Shown here in pieces: positions 53,853 to 63,440 of a DNA stretch of 64,000 bases. Source of the DNA: Marivirga arenosa. GTDB taxonomy: Bacteria > Bacteroidota > Bacteroidia > Cytophagales > Cyclobacteriaceae. Made by a program: the position numbers and the translations under genes. The stretch lies in assembly GCF_030503875.2 (NCBI RefSeq), contig NZ_CP129968.2, forward strand, positions 372,001 through 436,000. Reading direction: 5' to 3'. The notes under the pieces are model-generated. The model did no database searches. It had not been told where the DNA came from and saw only the letters and a program-made list of their open reading frames with translations. Each line of letters starts with the position of its first letter. Within the stretch, counting starts at the first letter, position 1.

Positions 53853-55013
53853 TTATATGGCTTCCGGATCGAATTTGAAACCAAATTTATTAGCTGCAAC
53901 GGCAAATAAATCACCTTGTTTTCTGAATAAGCTAATTGTTGCAGCGATTTGTTTTCTGCCTTCAGGGTTTTTTATTTGCTGATCAAAAGGAGCTTCAATT
54001 TTTTTGCTGGAAGCTAATCCTTTAGCTATAGTTTCTTTGAGATTTTCTGCTAATTCGGGGTCTTCTGATTTTAAAAGATGATAAACTCCAGGGCCATTAA
54101 CTGTACTATCAGAATTTAACATTTTGTATTCACCCAGGTAAACATTCTGGATTCCCTTCTCATTAGTAATGATATCTCTATGAGTATTATCACTAAAACA
54201 AGAATGCTCATCTTCTTTCGATTTTAAATCATAAGCCACAAACATTCTTTCGCCAGCTAATTCACCCTTACTTAGTTTCCCTAATCCCGAAAAAATTTTC
54301 TTTAATGACTCTTCTGGATTACTTGTAAATTCAGCACGGTAATTATCTTGATTCGGTTCCCATTCCTGCTTGACCGTGTTTAAATCGTGAAGTAAAAGCT
54401 TAGCGGTTTCTAATAAATAAGTTTGTCTTCTTTCTGCATGTATTCTGTGGGCTTCATCAGCAGGAATATAATCTGTATAAGGTCTTTGCCCTGCTCCTGC
54501 GCCATCACTTAAATCTTGACCCCACAATAAAAATTCAATGGCATGATATCCTGAACTCACATTGGTTTCACTTCCTTTTTCATTCATGGAAGCAATAAAT
54601 TCAGCATTAATTTCGGGGTATTGCTCTGGGCTGTTTATGATGTTAGCGTTATTATTATCAGAGGCCACATAGTCAATATAAGCTTCATCCAAAGGCCAAG
54701 CGTTTATTTGTCCTTCAGGTCCGTTTTCGCCATCAATCGGCCCACCATAAAATCTGAAGGCTTCTGTTTGACCATAAGCTTCTCTAGCCATTAGCCAAGC
54801 TTCTTTACAAGCTTGCAACCCATCATCAGAAGGCTCATTTATAAAAACTTCAATTTCTTGCTTTAATTTTTCTGCTTGATCGTAGGTGTCCTGGTAGCTT
54901 GCATAAACGATTTGAGCATAATTTTCAATTATATCTTCTTTACTTACTTTCTCTTCAGAATTACAAGAAAACAGTAAAACTATAGCTGCTAATAGAGTAA
55001 CCGCCTTATTCAT
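53853..55013 (-). CDS. Imelysin family protein (IrpA-like), lipoprotein
   Basis: The 386-residue protein has a lipobox signal (LLFSC, Cys17) and the full imelysin core. This includes AFRFYGGPIDGENGPEG, INAWPLDEAYIDY and the GYHAIEFLLWG segment that carries GxHxxE. The family includes IrpA and the EfeO C-terminal domain; a role in iron binding or uptake is established for some members. It is the first gene of the unit, with a promoter immediately upstream. Confidence 0.92.
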   Translation of the reverse strand: MNKAVTLLAAIVLLFSCNSEEKVSKEDIIENYAQIVYASYQDTYDQAEKLKQEIEVFINEPSDDGLQACKEAWLMAREAYGQTEAFRFYGGPIDGENGPEGQINAWPLDEAYIDYVASDNNNANIINSPEQYPEINAEFIASMNEKGSETNVSSGYHAIEFLLWGQDLSDGAGAGQRPYTDYIPADEAHRIHAERRQTYLLETAKLLLHDLNTVKQEWEPNQDNYRAEFTSNPEESLKKIFSGLGKLSKGELAGERMFVAYDLKSKEDEHSCFSDNTHRDIITNEKGIQNVYLGEYKMLNSDSTVNGPGVYHLLKSEDPELAENLKETIAKGLASSKKIEAPFDQQIKNPEGRKQIAATISLFRKQGDLFAVAANKFGFKFDPEAI

Positions 55014-55039
55014 TTTATTTAGATTTATTAAAGATAGTG

Positions 55040-55070
55040 CAAAAGTAATAGACTAAACTTAGAAAAGAAA
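55040..55070 (-). promoter_or_regulatory. Predicted promoter of the imelysin-DHOR unit
   Basis: The minus strand has TACTTTTG (55040-55047), matching TAnnTTTG, with TTTC 19 bp upstream as a weak -33 element. The start codon at 55013 is 26 bp downstream. No iron-box-like palindrome is evident. Confidence 0.4.
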
Positions 55071-55105
55071 CTTTTGTTAAATATTGAAATTGAAGGCTTT
55101 AAAAA

Positions 55106-56059
55106 TTATCCGAATCTCTTTTCAATTAACTCTAAAAATTCTTCGACCTCTTCAGTTTCCATATCCCAATTATACTTATCAGCAAGTGAGTTTTTAATAT
55201 GTGAGGAGGCTTCATCAAAGCTTTCCATTTGGTCGATATATTCTAGGGCAGATAAAAATTGACTTTGATTACCATCAAATAATTCATTTACAAACATAAA
55301 GCGCTGATTTAGGCTAAGCATTTTCATTATGCTTTTCGCGCCACTTTGGGCTAGTTTGTCAGCAAGTGTCTGCTTATCTTTACTTTGAAATTTTTCATTT
55401 AACATTACGCCTTCTTCTTTTTCTTCCTCCAAGTAAATATCGGCTAAGGATAATGGAAGTGTTTTTGAAAATTCTTCTAGTAGTGGCTGAATATCAGCAG
55501 GCTGCTCATCCGTAGTATTGCAAACCTCATTAAACATTTCAAAAGCCTGATCATTAAAAACCACCTTTTCTTTTAATGATATAAAATGTTCAATTAAGCC
55601 ATCCAATAAAAAGCTATTGAATTTAATGTATTTCTTTAGGTCTTTTAAGTCAGCAAGTTTTAATCGGCTATCATCTCTTTGGTTTATTTCTTTTGAATAA
55701 AAATCGTAAGGAGAGAAAGCTAATAAAACACTATCTTTAATAGATTCTTTTAATAGAGGTTCAAAGTGTTCTTTTTTGATGTATATATGACGAGAGAGCG
55801 TGTTCATAAAATCTTTCATGGCTTTTTTAACCTCATCGCTGTGGTAATCGAAATATGGGCTTTGCAGTTTTGCATTCTCCTTTTTCCATTTCCTGAACAG
55901 GTTTTTAATTACCATCAAGTTGATTTGCTTATTGGGGCTTAGCTCAAGTATTTCTTTTCCACTTATATGAGTTGAATTACTAAAGAAAGATTTGCAGAGT
56001 TGTTTTGCCAAAGCTTTGCTGTATGCGTCAATCGCCTGATGATTTAATTTGCTCTCCAT
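55106..56059 (-). CDS. Conserved Bacteroidota protein of unknown function (317 aa)
   Basis: A soluble helical protein. Its C-terminal part (SLNQRFMFVNELFDGNQSQ, then ALEYIDQM and an acidic ending EVEEFLELIEKRFG) is a pattern I recognise in a conserved family present across Bacteroidota. Its function is not known. The N-terminal half is Lys-rich without motifs. It is divergent from the ferredoxin gene with 32 bp between start codons, hence they may share a control region. Confidence 0.8.
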   Translation of the reverse strand: MESKLNHQAIDAYSKALAKQLCKSFFSNSTHISGKEILELSPNKQINLMVIKNLFRKWKKENAKLQSPYFDYHSDEVKKAMKDFMNTLSRHIYIKKEHFEPLLKESIKDSVLLAFSPYDFYSKEINQRDDSRLKLADLKDLKKYIKFNSFLLDGLIEHFISLKEKVVFNDQAFEMFNEVCNTTDEQPADIQPLLEEFSKTLPLSLADIYLEEEKEEGVMLNEKFQSKDKQTLADKLAQSGAKSIMKMLSLNQRFMFVNELFDGNQSQFLSALEYIDQMESFDEASSHIKNSLADKYNWDMETEEVEEFLELIEKRFG

Positions 56060-56091
56060 TATTAAATTTACTTTTTTTGCAATTTGTTCTT

Positions 56092-56415
56092 ATGCCAGAA
56101 ATCGAGATCACTAATCTTTATAATCGCAAGATAATCACTAATAGCTTAGAAAAAACGGCATTAGAGATTATACACGAAAACTTTATCGATTGGATGCATG
56201 CCTGCGGTAAAAAGGGAAGGTGTACCTCCTGTAAAATGATAATTGAAAAAGGGCAAGAAAATTTAGCAGAATTAACTAAAGCAGAGGAACGTTTTAGAAA
56301 TCAAAATCGGTTAGCTGATAATGAAAGGCTAGCTTGTCAGGCGGTTTTAAAAGGAGATATAAAAATTAAAGTAGCGGAAAGAAATAAGTTTCCGCATATG
56401 GATTATTCAGATTAA
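56092..56415 (+). CDS. [2Fe-2S] ferredoxin
   Basis: From ATG 56092 the protein has 107 residues. It has the plant-type cluster ligands CGKKGRCTSC (Cys-x5-Cys-x2-Cys) and a final LACQ Cys. It is an electron carrier; the redox partner is not in the neighbourhood. The longer frame starting at 56005 would read into the divergent gene and lacks the family N-terminal pattern. Confidence 0.9.
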   Translation: MPEIEITNLYNRKIITNSLEKTALEIIHENFIDWMHACGKKGRCTSCKMIIEKGQENLAELTKAEERFRNQNRLADNERLACQAVLKGDIKIKVAERNKFPHMDYSD

Positions 56416-56476
56416 GTATAATTTTGTTCGCATTAAAACTGTCAGGTTTTAGTTAGAAAAATATAGAAGGTATAAA

Positions 56477-57055
56477 ATGTTTGTAGAACCGCATATTGGT
56501 AGAGAAGAAGAAGGAACAGGAAAGGGCTGGATAGAGCTTATTTGTGGTTCTATGTTCAGTGGAAAAACAGAAGAACTGATTCGTAGGCTTAATCGTGCTC
56601 TAATTGCTCAACAGAAGGTTGAAATATTCAAGCCTAAAGTTGATACGCGTTATCATGATACCGAAGTCGTTTCTCATAATAAAACTAAAATACGTTCTAC
56701 CCCCGTTGACTTCGCAGAAGATATTTTATTATTCTCTGGCAATTCTCATGTCGTAGGGATTGATGAAGCACAGTTTTTTGATGCGGAAATTGTTAGTGTA
56801 GTAAACACTTTAGCTAATCAAGGGAAGAGGGTAATCATTGCTGGCTTGGATATGGATTTCAGTGGTAAAGCTTTTGGTCCAATTCCAGAATTAATGGCGG
56901 TATCAGAATATGTAACAAAGGTTCATGCCATCTGCGTTAAATGTGGAGGAATTGCATCTTATTCTTATCGTTTAAGTAAAGACACTGAAAAAGTAGTCTT
57001 GGGTGAAAAAGATAAATATGAACCAAGATGTCGCAGATGTTTTGAAATGGGCTAA
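56477..57055 (+). CDS. tdk: Thymidine kinase
   Basis: The 192-residue type II thymidine kinase has the P-loop [10 protein letters not shown] and the catalytic DEAQFFD segment. The zinc site is [16 protein letters not shown] with the second Cys pair CRRCF at the C terminus. It phosphorylates thymidine in the salvage pathway. It is followed by the porZ-like gene after 30 bp. Confidence 0.96.
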   Translation: MFVEPHIGREEEGTGKGWIELICGSMFSGKTEELIRRLNRALIAQQKVEIFKPKVDTRYHDTEVVSHNKTKIRSTPVDFAEDILLFSGNSHVVGIDEAQFFDAEIVSVVNTLANQGKRVIIAGLDMDFSGKAFGPIPELMAVSEYVTKVHAICVKCGGIASYSYRLSKDTEKVVLGEKDKYEPRCRRCFEMG

Positions 57056-57085
57056 TAATTAATACTTTCAATCGTTTTTGAATTC

Positions 57086-59248
57086 ATGCAAAAGTTCTCA
57101 GCTTTCTTATTTTTATTGTTTTTGAATGTTAGCGTATTTGCTCAAAACATTCCTTTGGGAACTTGGAGAAACCATGCTGATTATTCAAACGCCAAAGAAG
57201 TTGAATTCTTTAATCAAAAGATCTTTACAGCCACCGAAAATGCTTTGTATTACTTCGATTTAGAAGATGGAAGTTTAAATACATTAAGTACTGCTGATGG
57301 TTTGAGTAGTTTAAAAATCACCTCACTAAACGCGATTAATGATTTGTTATTAATTGGCTATGAAGATGGCATTGTTAATATTTTAGATTCAGATTTAAAC
57401 ATTAGCGCTTTTTCACAAATCTTCAATTCTGATATTAGAACTAGTAAGCAAATTAATGAAGTCATCCAGCTTGAAGATTTGATTTATATTGCGACTGATT
57501 TTGGAATCATCCTTTATAGTTCTGAAAGTAACGAATTGGTAGATGCTTTTACTAATTTATCAGATACTGGTGAGGCATTAGTCATTCACCACATTTCACA
57601 TAAAAATGGAATTCTGTATTTAAGCACTGATGAAGGACTGCTTTCAGGTGATTTGAATTCAAACTTAAACCTTAAAGATTTCCAGAATTGGAAAAGGTAC
57701 CCACTTCATTCAGCAGAAATAGGCTTGCGATCTGCTTATCCATTTAACTCTAGTATTTATGCTTTAGGCGCTAATGATAGTATTTATGTATTCGAAAATA
57801 ATAATTGGAATTTAGCTTTTGGAAATGATAAAGCTGTACAAAAATTAAATGTATTTGATAATAATCTTTATGCTTCAAAAGGGAATCATATTCTAAAATT
57901 TGAAAATGGACTTTTTGAACCGGAGTTTAATGTAAATGCATCTATTCAAATCAATGACTTTGTAATTTCAGAAAACCAATACTTTTTAGCAACTGAATTA
58001 GCTGGACTAGTAAAATATCAGAATGGCTCTTCAGAGAGTCTGATTCCTCAAGGGCCTAAAGGGAAACCCAGTAGTATTCACCAGCTTGAAGAATATACCT
58101 TTTCACTTTCAAATAATACTAAAGGATTTTCCTTTTTTGAAAACGGTCGATGGAATTACGTGGGGAAAGATGATAATGAGAATGATTTGCCAATTTTTAG
58201 AGATGTAGCTTTAGATTTGATAAGTGGAAATGGAATATTTCTAAGTGAAACTGATGGGCCATATAGCTGGGACACTAATCAGGTTTCTAAAGTGAGTGTT
58301 GAAGACACAACATTATCAGAATGGCTTTATTTAGCAGAAAGTGTAGAAGGTGATTATTGGGCTTTAGTTAGAACTTCTGACAATTTTTATGGGGTTTTCA
58401 ATCCTCAAACTCAAGCGCTTTTTAAAACGAATTTGAATAGTAATGCTCAAATCAATGATTATTTAATAGTGCCTAATGGCGATCATTATGTGGCAACCAA
58501 CTCAGGTATTTATATTTTTAATCCTGAAATAGAGAATGACAGACGACTCAATACGATTTTAGGAAATGGAAATTTACCTAACAATCAAATTTTAGATCTG
58601 GAGTTAGCTTTGGATGGTCAATTATGGATTGCCACAAATTCAGGAGCTGCTTTTTTTAATAGCTATCAAGCAGTTTTAACGGGAGAATCAGCTGATGCAT
58701 CTCAACCTATATTTGAAGGCTTTTTTCTTTTTGATGGAATACCCGTAAATCAGATAAAAATAGACGGAGGAAATCGTAAATGGATGAGCACCCGAGATGG
58801 CCTATGGTTATTTGATGAAAATATAAATCGAAATATTTTACACTTAAGAAGAGATAACAGCCCAATTGTGGATACTGAAATAAGGCAAATGGTAGTAAAC
58901 CCTATTAATGGTGAATTATTCATGATTTCTGATTCGCAATTTTTATCTTACAGAACAGATGCTAGTAGGGCAGGCGCCATTCACTCCAATGTTGAAGTGT
59001 TTCCTAACCCAATCAGTGCTTCGAGAAACTCAAGGGTAACCATCAGAGGATTAGCCTATAATAATGAAGTAATGATTACGGATATGGCAGGCAATCTAAT
59101 TCATAAAGGGCAGGCCAATGGGGGTACTTTTTCTTGGGATTTATCTAATTATTCGGGTTTTAGATTAAAGCCTGGCGTTTATCTGGTTTTTTCTATTAAT
59201 GCCGATGGAACCGAAACCTATCAAGCTAAATTTGCTTTGATTCCCTAG
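57086..59248 (+). CDS. porZ: PorZ-like T9SS protein (beta-propeller)
   Basis: The 720-residue protein has a signal peptide (cut near VFAQ-NIPL) and opens NIPLGTWRNHADYSNAKE, as PorZ proteins do. Two seven-bladed propellers follow (repeated LLIGYEDGIVNI, TADGLSS and ATNSGIYIF blocks). It ends in a CTD-like domain (VEVFPNPISASRNSRVTI ... KPGVYLV). In the type IX secretion system PorZ is part of the attachment complex that handles A-LPS on the surface. The rest of the T9SS genes are not in this window; the location next to tdk and recO is known in other Bacteroidota. Confidence 0.88.
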   Translation: MQKFSAFLFLLFLNVSVFAQNIPLGTWRNHADYSNAKEVEFFNQKIFTATENALYYFDLEDGSLNTLSTADGLSSLKITSLNAINDLLLIGYEDGIVNILDSDLNISAFSQIFNSDIRTSKQINEVIQLEDLIYIATDFGIILYSSESNELVDAFTNLSDTGEALVIHHISHKNGILYLSTDEGLLSGDLNSNLNLKDFQNWKRYPLHSAEIGLRSAYPFNSSIYALGANDSIYVFENNNWNLAFGNDKAVQKLNVFDNNLYASKGNHILKFENGLFEPEFNVNASIQINDFVISENQYFLATELAGLVKYQNGSSESLIPQGPKGKPSSIHQLEEYTFSLSNNTKGFSFFENGRWNYVGKDDNENDLPIFRDVALDLISGNGIFLSETDGPYSWDTNQVSKVSVEDTTLSEWLYLAESVEGDYWALVRTSDNFYGVFNPQTQALFKTNLNSNAQINDYLIVPNGDHYVATNSGIYIFNPEIENDRRLNTILGNGNLPNNQILDLELALDGQLWIATNSGAAFFNSYQAVLTGESADASQPIFEGFFLFDGIPVNQIKIDGGNRKWMSTRDGLWLFDENINRNILHLRRDNSPIVDTEIRQMVVNPINGELFMISDSQFLSYRTDASRAGAIHSNVEVFPNPISASRNSRVTIRGLAYNNEVMITDMAGNLIHKGQANGGTFSWDLSNYSGFRLKPGVYLVFSINADGTETYQAKFALIP

Positions 59249-59250
59249 CG

Positions 59251-59940
59251 ATGTTACATAAAACCAAAGGTATAGTGATCAGTCATGTGAAATATGGGGA
59301 AACCTCTATTATTATACAGATTTATACTGAAAAGTTTGGCATACAATCCTACATTGAAAATGGGGTTAGGAAGGCAAAGGCTAAAAATAAGATGGCCATT
59401 TTTCAGCCTCTAACTTTGTTAGATTTAGTAGTTTATAAAAAATCAAACAGCAGCATTAACCGAATTTCTGAAATAAAGGTAAGTCCACCATTTAGAAGTA
59501 TTCCTTATGAGATTATTAAATCTTCTATGGGAATATTTTTAGCTGAAATGTTAAACCATATTCTTAGAGGTGAGGAAGATGAAAACCCACTAATGTTTGA
59601 ATTTATTGAAAAAAGCTTAGTCTATTTTGATCAGAAGGAAAGCAATTATGTAAATTTTCATTTACAATTTTTAATTCAATTAACTGCTTTTTTGGGGTTT
59701 AAACCCGCTAATGCTCATGAAATGATTCAAGAAGTTTCAGACTTTCATCACGTAAAATTACGTCCTGATGAAATTCAGAAATTAGAAGAATTAATAGAAA
59801 ATGATATTTCAGCAGAGGTTAAATTAACAGGAGAACAAAGGCAACAATTGATAAAAGTAATTATCTTTTTTTATCAAATTCATAGCCATTCATTCAAAGA
59901 GATAAAGTCATTAAAAATTTTACATGAGGTATTAAACTAA
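59251..59940 (+). CDS. recO: DNA repair protein RecO
   Basis: The 229-residue protein has the N-terminal OB-fold segment (KTKGIVISHVKYGETSIIIQIYTEKFG) and a helical C-terminal domain. No zinc Cys cluster is visible; this is common in Bacteroidota RecO. It works with RecF and RecR to load RecA in gap repair. It starts 2 bp after the porZ-like stop. Confidence 0.92.
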   Translation: MLHKTKGIVISHVKYGETSIIIQIYTEKFGIQSYIENGVRKAKAKNKMAIFQPLTLLDLVVYKKSNSSINRISEIKVSPPFRSIPYEIIKSSMGIFLAEMLNHILRGEEDENPLMFEFIEKSLVYFDQKESNYVNFHLQFLIQLTAFLGFKPANAHEMIQEVSDFHHVKLRPDEIQKLEELIENDISAEVKLTGEQRQQLIKVIIFFYQIHSHSFKEIKSLKILHEVLN

Positions 59941-59941
59941 A

Positions 59942-59979
59942 AACTCCGCTAACTAGCCTTTAAAATAGATAGCGGAGTT
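59942..59979. terminator. Hairpin between recO and the convergent gene
   Basis: AACTCCGCTA (59942-59951) pairs perfectly with TAGCGGAGTT (59970-59979), a 10-bp stem with an 18-nt loop, centred between two convergent stops. It can serve both directions, although neither side has a long T-run. Confidence 0.6.
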
Positions 59980-59985
59980 GTATGA

Positions 59986-60630
59986 TTAAGCCTTTTCTAT
60001 TGCTTCTTCTATATTATTTGGTCCGGATAGTAACTCTAATGATCTTCTGTAGGTGTTTTCAGCTTCTAATGATTTTACCACCACATCTGCTACATCCCAT
60101 CTTGGGATTGAACCCATTCTTTCATCAGTTCTTTCACCAAAATCAACTTTTCCCTTTGGCTCATCATCCGTTAATAATCCAGGTTTGAAGATTGTGTAGT
60201 TGAGTCCTGTTTGTTGCAAATAATCATCTGCTGCAGATTTGGCATTATAATATGCAGCCATATCTTTAGGCCAATCGGATGGGTTAAAATCCGCACCGAA
60301 TGCACTTACCATCATAAACCGAATATACTTATGCTGTACAGCTAAGTCAATGGCTTTAATGGCACCTTGTTGGTCAATTGCTTTTGTTTTATCATCTCCA
60401 GTATTACCACCGCTTCCAGCAGTAAAGATTACAGCATTATTTCCTTCATAGGCATGGCTAAAATCTTTCTCAAGATCTCCTAATACGGTTTTAATTCCTT
60501 TTTTCTCAAATTGTTCTTTTTGAGATTCCTCTCTTACCATGGCTATGGCATCATGAGGAGTATTATCATGTATTTTATTAACTATTTTTTTACCTATTTT
60601 TCCGTTTGCTCCTATTACTAAAATATTCAT
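59986..60630 (-). CDS. NAD(P)-binding oxidoreductase (atypical SDR, NmrA-like)
   Basis: The 214-residue protein opens with the dinucleotide-binding motif VIGANGKIGKKI. It has FTAGSGGNTGDDKT, ADFNPSDWP and a YNAKSAADDYL segment (Tyr-x3-Lys-like). It matches the atypical short-chain NAD(P)-binding proteins related to NmrA/SDR5. The role may be redox sensing or reduction of small quinones; the substrate is unknown. It is divergent from the outer-membrane gene at 60763. Confidence 0.88.
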   Translation of the reverse strand: MNILVIGANGKIGKKIVNKIHDNTPHDAIAMVREESQKEQFEKKGIKTVLGDLEKDFSHAYEGNNAVIFTAGSGGNTGDDKTKAIDQQGAIKAIDLAVQHKYIRFMMVSAFGADFNPSDWPKDMAAYYNAKSAADDYLQQTGLNYTIFKPGLLTDDEPKGKVDFGERTDERMGSIPRWDVADVVVKSLEAENTYRRSLELLSGPNNIEEAIEKA

Positions 60631-60692
60631 AATGTTTGTTTTAGTTCATTTAAGTATACGGACTGAATAGAATTTGTTTAAATCCTAACAAA

Positions 60693-60726
60693 TTGATTTC
60701 ATAATTATGATAAAATACTATTTTTG
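60693..60726 (+). promoter_or_regulatory. Predicted promoter of the outer-membrane-like gene
   Basis: A TTG (60693-60695) lies 23 bp before TATTTTTG (60719-60726), which matches TAnnTTTG. The start ATG is at 60763, 36 bp downstream. Confidence 0.45.
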
Positions 60727-60762
60727 TAGTTGAACCCTATTTTAACTGTCAACCACAATAAA

Positions 60763-61365
60763 ATGAATCGAATTATAATAGCTCTTGCATTTTTAGTTTC
60801 TACTCAATCCTTTATTGTTGCACAAAATAAACCAGAAGCACTTGAAAAAGGAGAAGCGGCTTCTGTATCTAATAATTTGGTAAAAGTAGAGACACTTTTA
60901 CCTTCAATAATAGGTTTTTCGTACGAGAAGAAGCTTGATCAACATATTTCCCTGTATAGTAGCTTAAGCCTATTAGGGGGCTTCGGAGGAGGAACCTATT
61001 CGCGTACTTTTTATTATGTTGATAACTACTATATTCTTACACCCCAAATAAAAGTGCAGCCTCGCTTTTACCATAATATTGCTAAGCGCGCAGCTAATGA
61101 TAAAAATATCAATTCTAATGCAGCAAATTATATAGGCTTTTCAGGAAGTTTCTATCATACCTCCTTTTTTATGACCAATGCGGAAAATTATCCTAAAGGA
61201 CCAGGGATCTTTGATTTACAAATATCCTATGGTTGGCAAAGAAGCTTTTTTAAGCGCATGAATATAGACTTAGCATTTGAGCCTGGTATTGAATTTAGTC
61301 AGGGCCAGGCAGAATTTTTTATAGGCTTAAATTTACAATTAGGATTTGTATTATTTTCTAATTGA
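60763..61365 (+). CDS. Predicted outer-membrane beta-barrel protein
   Basis: From ATG 60763 the protein has 200 residues and a signal peptide (cut near IVAQ-NKPE). Short alternating strands follow (SIIGFSYEKKLDQHISLYSS; GIEFSQGQAEFFIGLNLQLG) and it ends in a Phe-rich strand. This fits a small eight- to ten-stranded barrel of the DUF3575/OmpW-like kind, but no family is certain. A longer frame from 60730 would place 11 residues before the signal peptide. Confidence 0.75.
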   Translation: MNRIIIALAFLVSTQSFIVAQNKPEALEKGEAASVSNNLVKVETLLPSIIGFSYEKKLDQHISLYSSLSLLGGFGGGTYSRTFYYVDNYYILTPQIKVQPRFYHNIAKRAANDKNINSNAANYIGFSGSFYHTSFFMTNAENYPKGPGIFDLQISYGWQRSFFKRMNIDLAFEPGIEFSQGQAEFFIGLNLQLGFVLFSN

Positions 61366-61410
61366 TACAATGCATCGCCACTTTATTCTACTCCTAAATT
61401 TTCTAAATCA

Positions 61411-62307
61411 TTAATTCAACTGCCCAATGTGACTTATTTTCAAAAAGAAATAAACAAAGAAGGCGTTAAGACAGATTGCAGAGATTAAATTCAAGCCCAT
61501 AGTCCAGCCGAAATTTGCAAACTTTTCATTTCTATGTACTAAAGCAAACCAGATCAGGAAATACAATACAGTTGGTGACATGAATAATAAAAAGGAAATA
61601 GCTATTTGCTCATTGTGATAGTTTAAGAAGTAATATTCAAAACCTAATGTTGCCAATAAAAAAACGATCAATGTGAAAAGGAATGTACCTTTAATTCCCA
61701 ACAATAAAGATAGAGTGTTATCCCCTCTTTTATTATCCTCTTCATGCTGGTAAACCTGAGTCATAGGATATGAACCCCAAAGAAAAAAGGAGGTCAATAA
61801 GCCAGGAAAAATCACTTTCCATTTTAATGCAAGCTCCATTCCAAAACCATTAATCCCTACATAAGCCATATAAAAAGTAAAAACGCCTTGAAAAAAACCA
61901 GCTATGAACCATCCCAACCAAGGATATTTTTTCAAACGAATACCAGGGTGGCTGTAGGCTTTTGAAGCAAGTCCATAAATAAAGACAAGAATAGCAAATT
62001 CCATACTGATCATCCAGGCTAGGGCAATTCCAATAAAATCAAAAACTAAACTAGTGTAATAAAGCCCAATCGTTACAGGAGGAGGCTTTTTGATTAAGCC
62101 AATACTTTTTTCGTCCTTATCGAAATATGAATTATAAGCATTGCTAGCTGGGTAAATAAAAAAGTGAAGTAATACAAATGAAAGTATAATCTGGTCTTCA
62201 CCAATGTTAGGGCTAATGCCTAAAGCAAAGATATAAACTGGTAATAAAAAGAATGAAAATGGAATCCTTAAATGTTGAAGAATATGTAATGCTTTTTTCA
62301 TGAACAA
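61411..62307 (-). CDS. UbiA family prenyltransferase
   Basis: The 298-residue protein has about eight to nine membrane segments. Both Asp-rich motifs of UbiA enzymes are present: NAYNSYFDKDEKSIG (Asn-x-Asp) near residue 60 and YQHEEDNKRGDNT near 187. It transfers an isoprenyl group onto an aromatic or polyketide acceptor in the inner membrane. It is divergent from the type III PKS gene with 42 bp between starts; together they suggest a prenylated polyketide or quinone-like product. Confidence 0.9.
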   Translation of the reverse strand: MFMKKALHILQHLRIPFSFFLLPVYIFALGISPNIGEDQIILSFVLLHFFIYPASNAYNSYFDKDEKSIGLIKKPPPVTIGLYYTSLVFDFIGIALAWMISMEFAILVFIYGLASKAYSHPGIRLKKYPWLGWFIAGFFQGVFTFYMAYVGINGFGMELALKWKVIFPGLLTSFFLWGSYPMTQVYQHEEDNKRGDNTLSLLLGIKGTFLFTLIVFLLATLGFEYYFLNYHNEQIAISFLLFMSPTVLYFLIWFALVHRNEKFANFGWTMGLNLISAICLNAFFVYFFLKISHIGQLN

Positions 62308-62349
62308 TATTCAAAATTTTTGCTTAATATAGTCAATCAAGAATTATTT

Positions 62350-63438
62350 ATGCCATACATCAACCTGATTTCTCCTGCGAACCCGGAGATTAAAATTCCG
62401 CAAAATGAAATAGCAGGCTTTATGCAAAAGGCTATGCGACTCAATGAGGATGAGAGCAGAAAGTTAAATGCTATTTTCAGAATGTCGGGTATAAAACAAA
62501 GGCATACCGTTATAGCCGATTATCAGTTTTCTGATGACACAAAATGGAATTTCTACCCGAAAGCCCAGAGCAATAAGTCACAGCCCAATACAGCTGAAAG
62601 AATGCAGCTTTTTGAAAAGCATGCATTACCACTAGCTCAAAAATCATTAGATAAGGTTTTTAGCCAATATCAGCCCAACGAATTTACCCATCTTATTACA
62701 GTAAGCTGCACGGGCATGTTTGCTCCAGGATTGGACATTCAGTTAATTAAAAATACCGGACTAAATTCAGATGTAGAAAGAACATCCATTCAATTTATGG
62801 GGTGTTTTGCTGCATTCAATGCTTTAAAGACAGCAAACCATATTTGTAGATCAGATAAGCAAGCAAAAGTTCTGATTGTGTGCGTTGAGCTTTGTACTAT
62901 CCATTTTCAGGCAGATTATAATGAAGATAATTTGTTGGCGAATACATTATTTGCCGATGGGGCTTCATCTGTTGTGGTGACTAATGAGAAAACAGATTCC
63001 GCACTTGAAATAAAGGCTTTTAAGAGCGTAGTGGAAAATAATTCGGAGCAAGAAATGGCCTGGAATATTGGTAATCTTGGTTTTGAAATGAAATTGAGTA
63101 GCTACGTGCCGGAAGTTATTGCTAATAATATTGCGAAATTGGGTGACGAACTTATGCAAAAGTTAAACCTCAAACTTCAAGATATTGATCAATTTGCCAT
63201 CCATCCCGGTGGAAAAAGAATTCTAGAGGCAGTTGAAAAAGGCTTAAATGTATCTTCAGAGAAGAATAAATCTGCTTATAAAGTATTGAGCGAATTTGGC
63301 AATATGTCTTCACCCACAGTCCTTTTTGTTTTGCATGAAATGTGGGATAATATAAAGCCAAAAGATAAAATTTTAAGTTTTGCATTTGGGCCAGGTCTTA
63401 CTATGGAAAGCATGTTATTAGAACAAGTTGAAATTTAG
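62350..63438 (+). CDS. Type III polyketide synthase
   Basis: From ATG 62350 the protein has 362 residues (a TTG at 62320 is in frame). The chalcone synthase-like triad is visible: Cys in QFMGCFAAFNAL, His in FAIHPGGKRIL, Asn in FGNMSSPTVLF. The segment SCTGMFAPGLD also fits. It joins malonyl-CoA units to an acyl starter to give resorcinol or pyrone products. The methyltransferase starts 2 bp after its stop, so they form an operon. Confidence 0.93.
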   Translation: MPYINLISPANPEIKIPQNEIAGFMQKAMRLNEDESRKLNAIFRMSGIKQRHTVIADYQFSDDTKWNFYPKAQSNKSQPNTAERMQLFEKHALPLAQKSLDKVFSQYQPNEFTHLITVSCTGMFAPGLDIQLIKNTGLNSDVERTSIQFMGCFAAFNALKTANHICRSDKQAKVLIVCVELCTIHFQADYNEDNLLANTLFADGASSVVVTNEKTDSALEIKAFKSVVENNSEQEMAWNIGNLGFEMKLSSYVPEVIANNIAKLGDELMQKLNLKLQDIDQFAIHPGGKRILEAVEKGLNVSSEKNKSAYKVLSEFGNMSSPTVLFVLHEMWDNIKPKDKILSFAFGPGLTMESMLLEQVEI

Positions 63439-63440
63439 CA

